Part shown: positions 1 to 19,959 of the stretch, in pieces
How the letters are laid out: the number at the start of each line of letters is the position of its first letter
How positions within the stretch are numbered: position 1 is the stretch's first letter
Assembly (NCBI GenBank): GCA_030765055.1
Contig: CM060947.1
Coordinates: 102,988,862-103,052,861, forward strand
Origin: Mantis religiosa
Taxonomy: Eukaryota; Arthropoda; Insecta; Mantodea; Mantidae
Direction: 5' to 3'
DNA: 64,000 bases
Position numbers and translations under genes: made by a program
The notes under the pieces: model-generated
What the model saw: the letters and a program-made list of their open reading frames with translations, nothing else
Told to the model about the DNA's origin: nothing
The model's database searches: none

Positions 1-891
1 CGGTATAATGAAGGTCTGGTCACAAAGGACGCAGCAGGAATAAATAATACAGTTGCCTGACACAAATCCTTCCTGAAATCTTCTTTGAGCAATTTCCTTC
101 ATTAATTGCGCAAAGCTGCAGGGAACAGAAGAAATAGCGACAAAGGTGAACATCAAGCGCGGTCAAACGTAACTGCTCTTTCTCGGCTAATTAAACAAGA
201 AATGCAATTACACACGGATAATTAAATTGAGGCAGAGCTTTGTGTTACTGAGGGTAACAGTTTTTATTTTACGTTAGAGGTGTTTCCTAAGTCTTATGTA
301 CACAGATCAATACGTAATTTCCCATTTTTTGAATTGACCTTTAATTTTCTATTGTCAGATTATAAATTACGTTTAATTTCCAGAGTAATTGAACGAAAAC
401 ATTCACTAAATGTTGCACAGTCAAGGTGACACGCTAAACACAATATAACATCATTATAAGCCTTTTTCAGATAGTTGCTGAATTAATCTTACCTTAATCT
501 TTTCAAATCATTGGTTTATTTTATAAGTAATAACTACTGTAAAATAAGAAACAGTATACAGCAGTTGCACAAAACAATCTCTCTGTGGTAGGATCCTGAT
601 CGAGCCGTATGCATTGCAAAATACTCGTAACAGTTTTGTAATTTAGTCCCTTTTAAAATGTTGCGTACCGAAACATGGACCTTCTGGTAATATTGATTCC
701 TATAATTTAAAATGTCCATACCTCTAGCACAGCGGTATTCAAACATACCTTGTATGCAGAGGTCTATGAAATGCAAAATCAACTGGTGTGATATTTTTTG
801 GAGAAAGGATGAAAAGTTATATTTAAAATCCATAATTTAACTTTGACTGTATGTCGTTTTAAGAAATTGAAAGAAAATATAGTGTTTTTGG
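1..891. other. AT-rich non-coding sequence, no gene seen
   Basis: I see no coding exon, RNA gene or recognisable repeat here. The only open frame of any size is about 100 codons on the minus strand (534-833); it has low-complexity AT-driven composition and no family motif, so I treat it as chance. Confidence 0.6.
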
Positions 892-1337
892 TAATTTACG
901 TCCTCCGACGTTAAGTCATACCGGAAACCAATGTTTTATATTAAACTATTAAAACATAATGTTAATAATATTTTACTTTATATTTTTTGTGGATTATGAG
1001 TTTTTTCATCCAACTTTAAATCGTTTTATTATTTTGGTATTAATATTTGTATTATCTATAATAGTTTTAATTATTAGACCTAATTTAATTAGAATTTTAT
1101 TAGGTTGAGATGGATTAGGTTTAGTATCTTATTGTTTGGACTGTGAATAAATTCGGTGAAATGATGCTCAAATGAGTCCAGGGTCCATGGAGCTTAGAGT
1201 TGCCCGACATTCGTCTTGAAGGATAAGGGAAAACCCCGGAAAAACCTTATCCAGGTAACTCACCCTTACCGAGATTCGAACTCGTGATCTCTTGAACCTG
1301 AGGCAGACAAGCTACCATCTACGCTACCGAGGCGGGC
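892..1337 (-). repeat. tRNA-derived SINE (CCTCGG family), interrupted by a numt
   Basis: Read on the minus strand, the element starts at 1337 with a tRNA-like head (gcctcggtagcgtaga, A-box-like) and a B box (gagttcgaatc, 1273-1283). The body follows (ggataaggtttttccggggt, then catggaccctggactcattt) and it ends near 892 with ggacgtaaattac. At least five other copies in this window share this order (20039-20280, 22661-22895, 39168-39364, 42629-42830, 44383-44599). Comparison with them shows that 926-1137 is foreign: the SINE is continuous from 1138 back to 925 once that block is removed. The head identifies a Pol III-transcribed, LINE-mobilised SINE; the partner LINE is unknown. Confidence 0.85.
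926..1137 (+). pseudogene. ND5: Nuclear mitochondrial insert: fragment of NADH dehydrogenase subunit 5
   Basis: Read in invertebrate mitochondrial code, the frame is open from 953 to 1138. It contains the strongly conserved ND5 stretch IISPNLISILLGWDGLGLVSYC (quoted in part: LLGWDGLGLVSYC at about 1097-1135). TGA at 1106-1108 falls exactly on the conserved Trp, and AGA at 1076 and 1091 on Ser positions, which is diagnostic of insect mtDNA; in the nuclear code the frame is broken. This piece covers part of the membrane core of the complex I subunit and cannot be functional in the nucleus. The 5' edge before about 953 is less certain. It lies inside a SINE, with only the trinucleotide gga repeated at the two junctions (923-925 and 1138-1140), which fits end-joining capture of mtDNA at a break rather than retroposition. 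Confidence 0.9.
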
Positions 1338-2824
1338 AAAATATAGTTCTTATAGTGCTTTGTTAAATTGATTTGCGTTCTAATTGTTAAACGACGAAGC
1401 TGTATAACTAGATGGTTTTCTCTTGAAGCATTAAGTTGCAAAAGCTTCATAAAACACGTGGATATCCGATAAGTGTTGATTCTGTTATTCATGTTCGTTG
1501 TTTTATGGGTTGGAAGTGCCTGTGTTATGCGGTTACGACCACTAAACAAACGAAAGTATTATTTTTTCTTGCGTGAAATGGGGTTAATATTATATTTTAT
1601 GTTTATAAAATTAAGTTTGTTCTTGTTTACGTTTTTTTTTTTTTTCTCAGTATGCTATGGCTTAAAGGGAACATTTTGATTGTGTTGTGATTGTTTTTTT
1701 AAGCTGCATATTTTAATTCTAATGTTGTTTGGTAGGCAACCGGTTATTAATGATATAGCTGCATTTACACAAGGAGAGAAATAAAATGTATAGCAGGCGT
1801 TTTGCAACAAGCTTTATGGAACATTTGAACGCAGGTTTTCACTTTTTCAGTTTGTGTGCTTATGAGTTCCTTGTTTAATGAATCAAGAGCGCTGAGGCTA
1901 ATAAAGTTCCTGACGTCCTAGAGAGGTAATATTAAATTTGTTTGTAGAGCATGATAACAGGTTTTAGTGATTGCAATTGTGAGTCAATCGCAATTATGAG
2001 TCCGGGAAATAAGGCTTTTAAACATGCTATGACTCTCCCTTGAAATCATGTAAACGCATTTATGGATTAGGTAGTTTTAAAGATTAACCAGTAAGACTAT
2101 ACAGTGATCATACTAAAATTTGGCATATCATCACAAAACCTTTCAGTTTCTGATTAAATTTTTATTTAATATAGCTACAGAGGATCTTATTTGAATTATG
2201 CATAACGTAGGGTTAGTATTTACAACATTAGTAGTTGGCTAGCCACAATCTCGTGGAATCAAAGGGAAAGCTCAGCTCCAAGTATGCATTTTGACACTTA
2301 AGTTAAAACAGCATGATTACATTTGTACACAATGTGCTCCAGATGGAGTGGTTGCTAAGTTGCTACGGTAGCTTATCATTAGCAAAATCATTGTTTCATA
2401 CCGGTTTCTTTGTTACGGTTCGCCCAAATCTACCCATGTATTTGATATTTTTATTACGGTGAACCTTTCACATATGGCCATGTGCGACAGACCGGTTGTC
2501 TCAACATAAATTGACTTAAGATAAAGTAAATAAGTATAGGTAAATATATATTGCGTTACGCTACATAATTGAATTTGCGCATCCCGATTTTAAGATATGT
2601 TGCTAGGTACACAATTTATAACGAAGTTTTTGGCTAAAATAAAGTTCGCCTATATATATATAAAAATGAAAAGGAGCGCCGAAATGTTGTTTACCAATCA
2701 GTACGCTAGGACTGGAATTCCAGAATAGAGCACGCCAAGTTATTTCTGGCCAGCAGGAGCATCTGTTAAATTTTTCAGTGGAGATATGTTATATGTTACA
2801 AATTGGTAAATCGTTCATATGTAT
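1338..2824. other. AT-rich non-coding sequence
   Basis: No gene or recognisable repeat is seen. A poly-T run (about 1631-1645) and a short (TA) run near 2650-2660 are the only low-complexity elements. Confidence 0.55.
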
Positions 2825-3026
2825 ATTGTTCTTTCACACTGGCCGTGTGTAGGCTAAATTGTGGAAACGTAAGAGTCAGAATGAAAGATTCAATGCCATA
2901 GCCGGGATTTGAACCACGGATCTTCTGGTTTCCGTGGTTTAAATCCCGGCTATGGCATTGAATCTTTCATTCTGACTCTTACGTTTCCACAATTTAGCCT
3001 ACACACGGCCTGTGTGAAAGAACAAT
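2825..3026. repeat. Near-perfect inverted repeat made of two head-to-head tRNA-like SINE halves
   Basis: Arm 2825-2920 is the reverse complement of 2931-3026 over 96 bp with no indels and, by my alignment, two mismatches; the spacer is 10 bp (tcttctggtt). Each arm carries the 3' half of the CCATAG-family tRNA-like head (B box and acceptor 3' strand), then the tail (gaatctttcattctgactc ... cctacacacggcc) and ends in gaaagaacaat. The symmetry centre falls in the anticodon-arm and variable region of the tRNA-like sequence. A transcript through it would fold into a long hairpin. The near identity of the arms suggests recent origin by fold-back duplication or gene conversion. Confidence 0.9.
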
Positions 3027-3333
3027 TAATTTCCATAAATTGACCTAATAGTGGTTAACTATAAAGCCCGGGCCTTAAAGTACTTACATGTTGTAAGTCG
3101 CCATTAAGGTGGTTGTCTCATGTGTTTAAGAGAACTCCTAAGTGGTTTACCGGGAAAATACGAGTCATTTGGAGGATTTAATGTCATATCGGCACGTTGG
3201 CCATAGTAGCTCAGTGGTAGAGCGGCTGGACGGAAACCAGAAGATCCGTGGTTCAAATCCTGGCTATGGCATTAAATCTTTCATTCTGACTCTACGTTTC
3301 TACATTCATATGTATAGTTTGCTAAAGAACAAT
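3027..3333 (+). repeat. CCATAG-family composite tRNA-derived repeat, long copy
   Basis: This copy consists of an approximately 173-bp leader (3027-3199), a tRNA-like segment (3200-3271) and a tail ending near 3333 in aaagaacaat. The minus-strand copy at 50058-50351 shares leader, tRNA-like part and tail in the same order: both leaders contain gttgtaagtcgccatt, a ggtttaccgg-type motif and acctaatagtgg. The leader is therefore part of the repeat and not flanking DNA. Its first bases directly abut the tail end of the preceding inverted-repeat arm at 3026/3027, as monomers of a tandem array would. No protein is encoded. Confidence 0.75.
3200..3271 (+). pseudogene. tRNA-like head of the CCATAG-family repeat
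   Basis: A 72-nt cloverleaf-like segment. The 7-bp acceptor stem is perfect (gccatag with ctatggc, followed by A), the D-stem gctc/gagc is intact, the A box is tagctcagtggtagagc and the B box is ggttcaaatcc (3250-3260). The anticodon stem has one weak pair, and the loop acggaaa lacks the usual U33. The T-stem has two mismatches. I read this as a Pol III promoter-bearing SINE head rather than a working tRNA gene; the parent tRNA cannot be named safely. Confidence 0.7.
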
Positions 3334-5852
3334 ATTACTCTTAAGTGATTCAAAACTCACAACACATTAAACATTTTCCCGTATATCATGCAATTTTTTT
3401 CCGCCGCTTTTTTCTTCCCAAGTTCTATTTATGAACCTCCCTTAAAATTAACTTTCCGATTTACTCTAGCACTATACTGCTGTGCTCATTATTGCACATT
3501 GCATAGTAGAATGGCTATAAAATATGTGCACAGGTGTCTTCCCAATGGTAATTACTTCTGAATTTGATAGCAAAACATACACTTCCACGCACGCGTTAGA
3601 AGACTTTAAGCTGACGACACACTTTGTTAGCTGGTGTTCCATAAGAGGCAAAATATGACATAACGTATCTTCAATTTGCGTAAACCACTTGAGAACAATT
3701 TACGCAGGTCGGTGATGCTAAAGTTATGCGTTTACATAGTATTCCAGAACCTTCGGGACTTTTCACAAAATATTGTGAATGTGTGTAACGTTTTGCTTTT
3801 TCCTCCGATCCTCCAGTGTATTGCTCCTTCCCTTACGACTGCTTGTTTGAACCAGTCATTCCTCCTGAATTTCTCTCGAGATCTTTTATCCCCAAGAGCT
3901 CTTCAATGAACGTGTTTGCTTTCCATTAACTTGCTTTCGTATCAAGCGTCACTGTTCCACTCGTTAACATTTTGTATTTTAAGTATCGATAACAAAAGAC
4001 ACAAACATTGACAAAAACTGTACCTATACAATCAACAGTGCGATTCGAAACAACGGCAAATGAATTACACCACTAAATTTAATGATGTTTTAATAATGCA
4101 TTTTGATAAATTGTGTCGTAAAATATGCAGTAGTAGTGTTCAGACCCGGGTTCTATAGATAGTTATATTCTTTATATATCACAAAATAAATAGAAACGGT
4201 GTCCATCAGAGTACGCGAAAGCTTAATTTTCAGATGCATGCTATGCCTGGCGTAGGCCAGCTCCGTTATATAGGCCCCGGATAGAAACGGAACGATCAGG
4301 GAGTGAAATACTGGAACTGTTAAAGCGAATCTTCTGGGGGTGGGAGGCGACACCCACTGGCCATTGTTCTGCTCGGGCTATTGTTCAGCGAAGAGGGTCG
4401 TCTGCTAGCTCCATTTCTAGACGGGTTTGTCTGCTTGGCCGGCGAAGCGATTGTAACTTACAAAAGGAAAAACACGCAATCCTTCTATTAATTTTAAGGC
4501 AATGATTCTTTGATGCTGGATCTAATTTTACGAACGTGAACGTTCTTATAAATAAATAAAAAGTAATAAATCTTTACAGGTCTCGAAGGTTATGTGTGAT
4601 TTTACAAAACTAATGTGTTGGTTATACATCTCATGTATCACTTGTGTTGTCATTAAAATACAGGTGAACACTTGCCTTAAACGTTGTCCTTTTTATTTAT
4701 TTATTTACTTATTTTAATTTTTGAAATAAGAAATAGAAAATTGATTCATGTGACCTTTCATTGTGATTGTGAAATTATATTATTTATAACTAAAGTTAGG
4801 ATTTTACTGATAGATCGTGTTTGTCCACTTGTTATGCACACTGTTATGCTTTATGGCTTGGTAATATGATCCTTTTTACCCTTTTAATCTGTTTTAATGT
4901 TCTAGATATTTCCATCGATTCATTGAATTTCCATTGTACAAGCAGAGCAGTGTGCAAGAGTGATAGTGAACCGTAGAGCGGCATTTCATTTGCATCTGAA
5001 TATAATCTGTTGCTGTCACTACCATTGTTACAAATGTTACACTGCCGCTATTTTATTACCTCTGTGAAATGTTAACAAAAAATATTAATGTGGCATAGTC
5101 GTTTCGCGCAAGAAAAGCTTAGGTCTGTTTAATATAAAGTGAATGTATAATACTATATACACTGACATATGAGATGATATTTTAAAAATAGCGTAAGCCT
5201 CCGTTTTTACTATTGATGCTTCATTTGTTTTAGAACAGACGTATCATCGGATTTAAAAGAGTACCAAATGTTTTTCTTGGTGTAATTGAAATGTATTTCA
5301 AATATGCATTATTACAGAAAACTGGTCGCATTCAGTAATCATGAAACCACATAGTAGACGTCTATATTTTCATTAAAGAAATATATTTGTGAATGTAGAA
5401 TATTATATGTTTATTGCTCTTCCGCAGGCAGCTTCTTGTCGTAAAGGTGAAATTAAAATTATAGATAGTGTGGATAATGTAGTTATAGAAAGCTCAACAG
5501 TTACACGCTTTATGGACTAATAATTAAGGAAATTGGGACTGTACCGGTAAATTTAACATGTAACATGCTAAAAATAAAAGTTTTCGTTAACTAGTAAAGA
5601 TTGTATCAGAATTGCCAAACTTTAATTAAATGGGGAAAAAATAAAAAAGATAAATAAAGGTCATAGGTAATTTTATTAGCGACTCTCCTGCGACAAAGAA
5701 ATATAACTAGAATTAGATAAGATACCTAACTCGGGAAACTCAAATACTCTCGGATCATAAGGAAAATTAGGAGGGCATATTTCAAAATGTACAAGAAATA
5801 CCTGTTGGGAAGTAGAATGACATTTGAAATATTAAATACATAACCGAAGCAC
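3334..5852. other. Non-coding sequence with one GC-richer patch
   Basis: No exon is recognised. A patch at about 4240-4450 is clearly less AT-rich than its surroundings and contains a minus-strand TATA-like motif (listed separately). Everything else is AT-rich sequence without recognisable repeats. Confidence 0.5.
4266..4273 (-). promoter_or_regulatory. TATA-like box in a GC-richer patch
   Basis: On the minus strand the sequence reads ggggcctatataacggagc, a good TATA match in GC-rich context. It could be the core promoter of a host transcript or lie in a solo LTR; I found no initiator match, TG..CA boundaries or target-site duplication to decide. TATA-like strings are common in AT-rich DNA, so this is weak evidence. 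Confidence 0.2.
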
Positions 5853-5955
5853 AAGACATGGGTCTGGATTCAAGTCCTGGCTATACCATTGTATTTTACA
5901 GCAGTCATGCAACCCGTAACTAATTAGGTACACATAGGTAATGTGAAAGAACAAT
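5853..5955 (+). repeat. Diverged CCATAG-family SINE fragment
   Basis: A B-box-like ggattcaagtcctggctata followed by ccattgtatttt, and further on gtgaaagaacaat (about 5941-5953), matches the 3' head and tail of the better copy at 3200-3333. The 5' head is degraded or missing. Confidence 0.5.
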
Positions 5956-8036
5956 AGTCAACAATGAGAATGTTGTAACTATCATAATTCCTTTAACTAA
6001 CGATTTCGTTGTGGAAAGATTTATGTAGTAACTATGAAAACACACCTCTGCCCATAACGTGTATTGGTGTGCTGATCTTAGTGTGTGTGTGTCTAAGAAG
6101 AGAATTCAATTTATATAGCCCCATTTATGTATGTAGCTTGTTGGGTCATACAGGGAAATTCACGTGAGCAGGAACCAATTTAAATTATGATTGTTTTAGA
6201 TCTTGTAACAAACTTTATTCATGTTTTATAAAACCAATATGCTCCTAAGTGATATGAGGATCGGGAGTAATTCTGATTTATAGAAGAAATTCCTCACTCT
6301 CCAACTAGGAATAATCTGGGACCTCTGGATTGCGAAGTATGAGTGTGCTGCACATTTTGTTGTTCTTGGTTTCTTACCCTCATCTATCGAAAGATGAATT
6401 CAAATTGTTAAGCATGTGGGTATTGAGAACAATAGGCAATGCCTGGGGAAATGTATTTCTAATCTCGCCTCCAGTTTTACGACAATATTAATGGTAAAAG
6501 AAAAGAAAAAAAAAAAAAACAAACAAGAAAAGGGTTTCAAAAGTGATCTAGAACTAATGACAGTATATAATGGAAACAATAAAAGTGTGATCCCTTCTCT
6601 TTTTATAAATACTGAATAAGAAGCAGTTAGCAAGATTGAGAGGGACAATGGGTGTGGAAAAAGAAAGATGCTTCTACAGGAAGAATCCTAATGAAACGGT
6701 CCTGCCTGCATTTTTCCTGTATTGATCAGCACGCCAAGCTTTAAATGAAACTGGATGCCCTAGATAAAGTTAGTTGGTTGTTCCTCATTATTGTAAAAAG
6801 GGCAGGCTTTTCAGCTGCCACTTGTATAATGTTGAACGGTAATGGACTCAGGAGAGAAGTACGACCTCTCTTTTGTGAGGTCAGTCTACATATTTTTGGA
6901 ATATTTATCTCAAACGTAATTTTTTCCGGCGAGGTTGCGACCGTTTTAGCACTTTTCTCGTTTCACTTGTTCCTTATTACTGCGTACGTCCGGGAGATAA
7001 ACTTTTCCTGTTTCCTCTTTTACCTATTTTTTCTCCTTTAGGTACTTCCAGAGCAAGTAAGCGCATGCATCTGCTTGATCAGTAACTATTTATCGCAATA
7101 GTAGTTATGAAACTGCCTATATAAAAGCTTGTTTGACTGTTGCTTTTCAAGGCGCAAATCTTAGTTTAACTCGCTGACAATTAACAAATTTTAGCACGTT
7201 ACGCGAGTTTTTATTTACTACGTGATTGCAGTAATTAGAAGAAATATTCCATCCTTCTCAAATCAATTCTAGGATTTCACCGGAAATACATGTTTTGAGA
7301 TTGTTACAATTCCCTACAAAAGAGCACTTCTGAAACAAGTTTGGTGTGTGCGCGTGCGCGTGCGAGAGAGTGGGGAGAGAGAGCACAGTGAACTCAAAGC
7401 CGAAAAGTAGGTTAACGTTCATAGCATTTAAGTTCATCTTCCAAGGATGCGCCACGAAATGGAATGTCTATTCCATATGTTCAAGATGTTTTCATTTCTT
7501 AAAACTTTTCTTGAATTTTCTGGGAATGGACTCCCAGTTTTTTGGTCCTCTTCTTTTTGAATGATTTTTTACATAACGCGTAAACCGTATGAGATAAACA
7601 AAGGTTTGATTCCCAGAAAATTTAGATTTCGTTAAAGGAGGCAGTTTGCCTCTTTTCTCTTGGTATTCTGAGAGAGAAATAAATTTCAAAGCCTAATATA
7701 TCGACCAGCTCTTAAAAGATTTTAGTGTCACCTAATTCTGACTGTATTGCCCTAGTACCTATAACAAAATTGCAATAAAACAATATCTGCAAATCTTTAT
7801 CTGGGTGAAGATGAAGTAGATAAAGGACAAGCTTTTGTAAGAACAGTTTTTACAAGAGCAGAAAAAGAAAGTAATGTGACTGTAACAAAGTAGATGTTTA
7901 TAAATTCGGTTTGATAGATTATTCCCTTGCATGTTAAATCCAACAGAAAGTATGTGAAGGTAAGTAATTGTAGGGCTTTTCTCTCGTTTATGTAAGTGCA
8001 GTATTTCATTGTGTTTTAACATTTTTATAGATACTA
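5956..8036. other. Non-coding sequence with low-complexity patches
   Basis: No gene is supported. There is a purine run with poly-A near 6500-6520 and an alternating gt/gc plus ag-rich patch at about 7343-7385. Open frames on both strands between 6400 and 8020 are short, overlap each other and carry no family motif. Confidence 0.5.
7118..7149 (+). promoter_or_regulatory. Possible core promoter: TATA box with weak initiator
   Basis: A full TATA consensus (tatataaaag, 7118-7127) is followed about 30 bp later by tttcaagg, a partial match to the arthropod initiator TCAKTY. No downstream exon is recognisable, so it may be fortuitous. Confidence 0.2.
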
Positions 8037-8346
8037 AACTCTTGCTAATCCGGCCACTCGCAGATATGGGCCCAGATTAGCGGAAGTGCCGGATTATTGA
8101 TTTGATAATTTTTGGTGACACATTGTACTTTATTAATCCAAAGGTACATTAATTATATACAAAACTTGTATATTTGGTGTGCACATATAGTATCACTCAC
8201 TATGAGACGTCCTGAATTTTCATTGCCGCAAAAATCGTTGACACATTGTTGATAGATTGCTGCACGTCATTTCTGCTTTTAACATTACGCGAGCTACCTG
8301 AGGACGGATGAGGGCCGGATCACTGAGGGCAGGACTAGCGAGAGGT
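8037..8346. mobile_element. Non-autonomous DNA transposon (MITE), pogo/Tigger-like termini
   Basis: The left end reads ctcttgctaatccggcc and the reverse complement of the right end reads ctctcgctagtcctgcc, followed by ccctcagtgatccggccctc. These imperfect terminal inverted repeats carry the 'ctcgctaatccggccctc' flavour seen at Tigger/pogo ends. The element is about 310 bp, is flanked by TA on both sides (8035-8036 and 8347-8348, the expected Tc1/mariner/pogo target duplication), and encodes no transposase. A second 'aatccgg'-type motif in opposite orientation (gtgccggatta, about 8086-8096) lies just inside the left end. The pogo/Tigger label is from remembered terminus style and needs a library search. 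Confidence 0.6.
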
Positions 8347-8348
8347 TA

Positions 8349-10589
8349 GTATATATGGGACAAATTTTTCAAACACCTGATCTTCAGCAATGCTCCAGAA
8401 ATATGTATATCTCGGGTCTGAAATTAATTTCACTCAAACAGAAGGCCAATATATGGATATATAAATTAAATGAATGTATCTTTTTGGAATTGTCAGAATT
8501 ATTTCTGGTTTTCTGCGGGTGAATATTTGTTTTGAATATCATTGTTACTTTTAAAAGTAATTAGTTTTGCATTGGTGTACACCTAAAACGCTATGCATTC
8601 GACATCATTTGCTCACCCTTATTCGTAATGGATACAATTTTATTTTTAGTCAAAGATTATACCTGGGTACCGAAGAACCAGCAGTATTTAATATAATAAT
8701 GATACGTTTAATAAAGCAATTATTAAATATAGGTTATTTTCACATTACTCGCATGTTTATACCAAGAAAACATGCATGACCTTTCAGTTATCTGCTTTGA
8801 TATAGGAGAAAAAACCAATTTTTCCGTTATGCGTGTATGCAGGTCTCGTATCGAATTTACTATTTTAGCGAGGGACATTGTGGCGTTTGCAGGAGCCATA
8901 ACGTTATAGTTATTACTTTTGATTCTGTTGCAAATGTTTTAAGCAATATTAACCATACACATATTCAGCAAGTTAGTTTTTACCCCTTTTTATAGCGATG
9001 AGAAGTACTTTGACGTTGCTCGAACGCGCCTTAATAGCGTTTTACACCCCACAGGCACACGAGGATGTGTGGTAAGTACTACTTGCGCAAACGTCCGCTA
9101 ATTGCAACAAATTAGCGTCGTCTGCTACATGCTGTCTCTTGGGAAAACAAGTTCACCACATGCAAGCATTTGCGTCATCGCAACAAAAAGTCTCCAAGAG
9201 GCAAACAAGAACAATGACACGTCCATATTGTCCGCAGAGAGCTATTCGCAATTCAGTGCTCGGTCCAAACATTCAAAATAATAAAATAGAAAAGAAATGC
9301 CTCTGCAAGTTCCTTCGAAGCAGTTTCCACTTTCTCCTTCTGTCTGGTCAATAAGAAACTCTTGGAATTTTAAAAGACCACCCTATTTTCTGTTTGGTCC
9401 GATCTTCCAGTGTTTTAAGCTGCATTTCTGAAATGTTATATCCTTAATTTTGTCTTTTCATTAAATCCAAAATTATGCGAACGATCGACACAAAATGATA
9501 ATTGAAATAATTTCGGAAAACACTTCGGATATTGCTTGGGTAAATCTGATAGATTAGCGTAATATTTTGAGTCAAAATATTGGTTCACCTTACCGAACAT
9601 TTAAAGCAAGCATAGAAGCAATTCATTGCTATGGTTAACAATAGTCATATATAATATTTGGAAGCATCTGACTCAAGTAAATTGCTTCTTTCCTTCAGCT
9701 CTCACACATTTCTCGCAAAACCATACCGTACATAGTCATTTGCGTTAAAATTAACCGTACCATCTTCACTAAATTATAAGTAATTTGATTTGTTTTGGCT
9801 TTTTCCCCCTTGAAATGTTTTTCTTATCTTTTTAACTACATTGTTTCCCAGGGAATTGCGTCTGTTTCTTTGCCTTAACTGCTACATACATTTTCTAGCG
9901 ATGTGCTGTGATGCTGCTTGATTAGTTCGAACTCTTCTTCTGTTCACACTCTTCTCAAGGCCCTTTGGAGCCGTTATTTCGGGTAATACACCCCCAAAGG
10001 AGTGTTGGAGTTTTTTACATCAATTATTTCTTCATATTGGTCTCCATTACTGACCACGTTGGTTGATGGCATGTTTTGGAAGCCAGATAACGGAAGTCCT
10101 CGATTGCTTGAGGTCTAAATTGAAATATTTCTATATGTGAAAATTCTTTCACCGCCAACGAATGATTGATTCTTTGAATGTTGGTTATGTTATAGCACGG
10201 GGTTTTGTGAACCTGGGAGGTAACCTAATGATAGTTAGCTTTTAGTTCTTGAACAACGATATAGAGGCTAAACATCTCTTCTGTGTGAAGGAAGCCACAG
10301 GAGTTCAATGTTCTGGCAAGATTCAAGCGCGTATGAGATATAAGTATGGCCATTTAAAATGAACGTTCTCCAATGCTTGTCATATGGGGCGATGAATGAA
10401 ATAGGTGGAATGATACACAAATGAGCTACGGTTATCGAGCGCCTAGACGTAACCTACATTCATCTTTAAGGATATTAGAAGGAAACCTTCTGTTCTGCGG
10501 TACTTTGTAAAGAAGCAGCCCATAATGTGTGCATTTATTTGTTGTAATACTACTGTGAGGATCTGCGCTAAATGAGCTTGTACAGAAAC

Positions 10590-10590
<1 letters not shown>
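8349..10590. other. Non-coding sequence, no feature recognised
   Basis: Nothing recognisable beyond ordinary AT-rich sequence with a few moderately GC-richer stretches (for example 9050-9350 and 9890-10090). No coding motif was found in any frame. Confidence 0.5.

Positions 10591-10658
<68 letters not shown>
10591..10658. repeat. (AC)n microsatellite, 34 uninterrupted units
   Basis: A perfect dinucleotide tract read directly from the sequence. It produces artefactual Cys-Val open frames on the minus strand that are not genes. Its purity suggests an active, probably polymorphic locus. Confidence 0.98.
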
Positions 10659-10660
<2 letters not shown>

Positions 10661-10895
10661 TTCTGGTTTGTGAAAGTGTTTGTGGCTTCATTAAAGCTTA
10701 TATTGAAGAACACACTTACTTGGAGATACTGGAGGAAGATAAGTCTTACTGCTCTTTTTTCTATGGCTATGTGCTACTAGATTTGCCACGTTCTCTTGCA
10801 TCCATACGATGATCTAAAGGAGAATTCTTTCATTGATACATTTTGAAGTCCTTTAGATATTCGTGATACGTTCTATCTCTCTCCCTCTCCTTCTA

Positions 10896-11030
10896 GAGCG
10901 TGTTCTAAAAGTTCTTTGACTCAAAAGATCTCGTTAAGATGCCAAATTACGATATCTCCATTCGTTAGAGGGCGCACATATAGTTTTACACAAGTTTTAG
11001 TACTGGGCTACTAAAGAGGACTGAATGTTT
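10896..11030 (+). mobile_element. Possible mariner-type terminal fragment
   Basis: After a TA dinucleotide (10894-10895) the sequence reads gagcgtgttctaaaagttct and continues into a stretch with 'gttagagggcgcac'. This resembles the terminal inverted repeat and subterminal sequence of some mariner elements (type tgttcnaaaagttc). I did not find the matching opposite end, so the right limit is arbitrary. Confidence 0.3.
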
Positions 11031-11131
11031 ATCTTTCGTCACGATTGACGATGTTTTTAATTGCTGATGCAAAACTTAATAACCTTCGCTTACAATGTTT
11101 CGATATCCTTATTCCCCCGTTAGGGCTTTCG

Positions 11132-11158
11132 TTTTTTTTTTTTTTTTTTTTTTTTTTT
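11132..11158. repeat. Poly-T tract, 27 bases
   Basis: An uninterrupted run of T. It could be the reverse-oriented A-tail of a retroposon, but no element is recognisable on either side. Confidence 0.9.

Positions 11159-19959
<8,801 letters not shown>

Noticed and set aside
3200..3271. Functional tRNA gene
   Set aside because: Weak T and anticodon stems, no U33, and the same segment recurs in repeats at 2825-3026, 46491 and 50058, so it is a SINE head.
10432..10713. Cys-Val-rich open frames on the minus strand
   Set aside because: They are translations of the (AC)n tract; no sequence outside the repeat looks coding.
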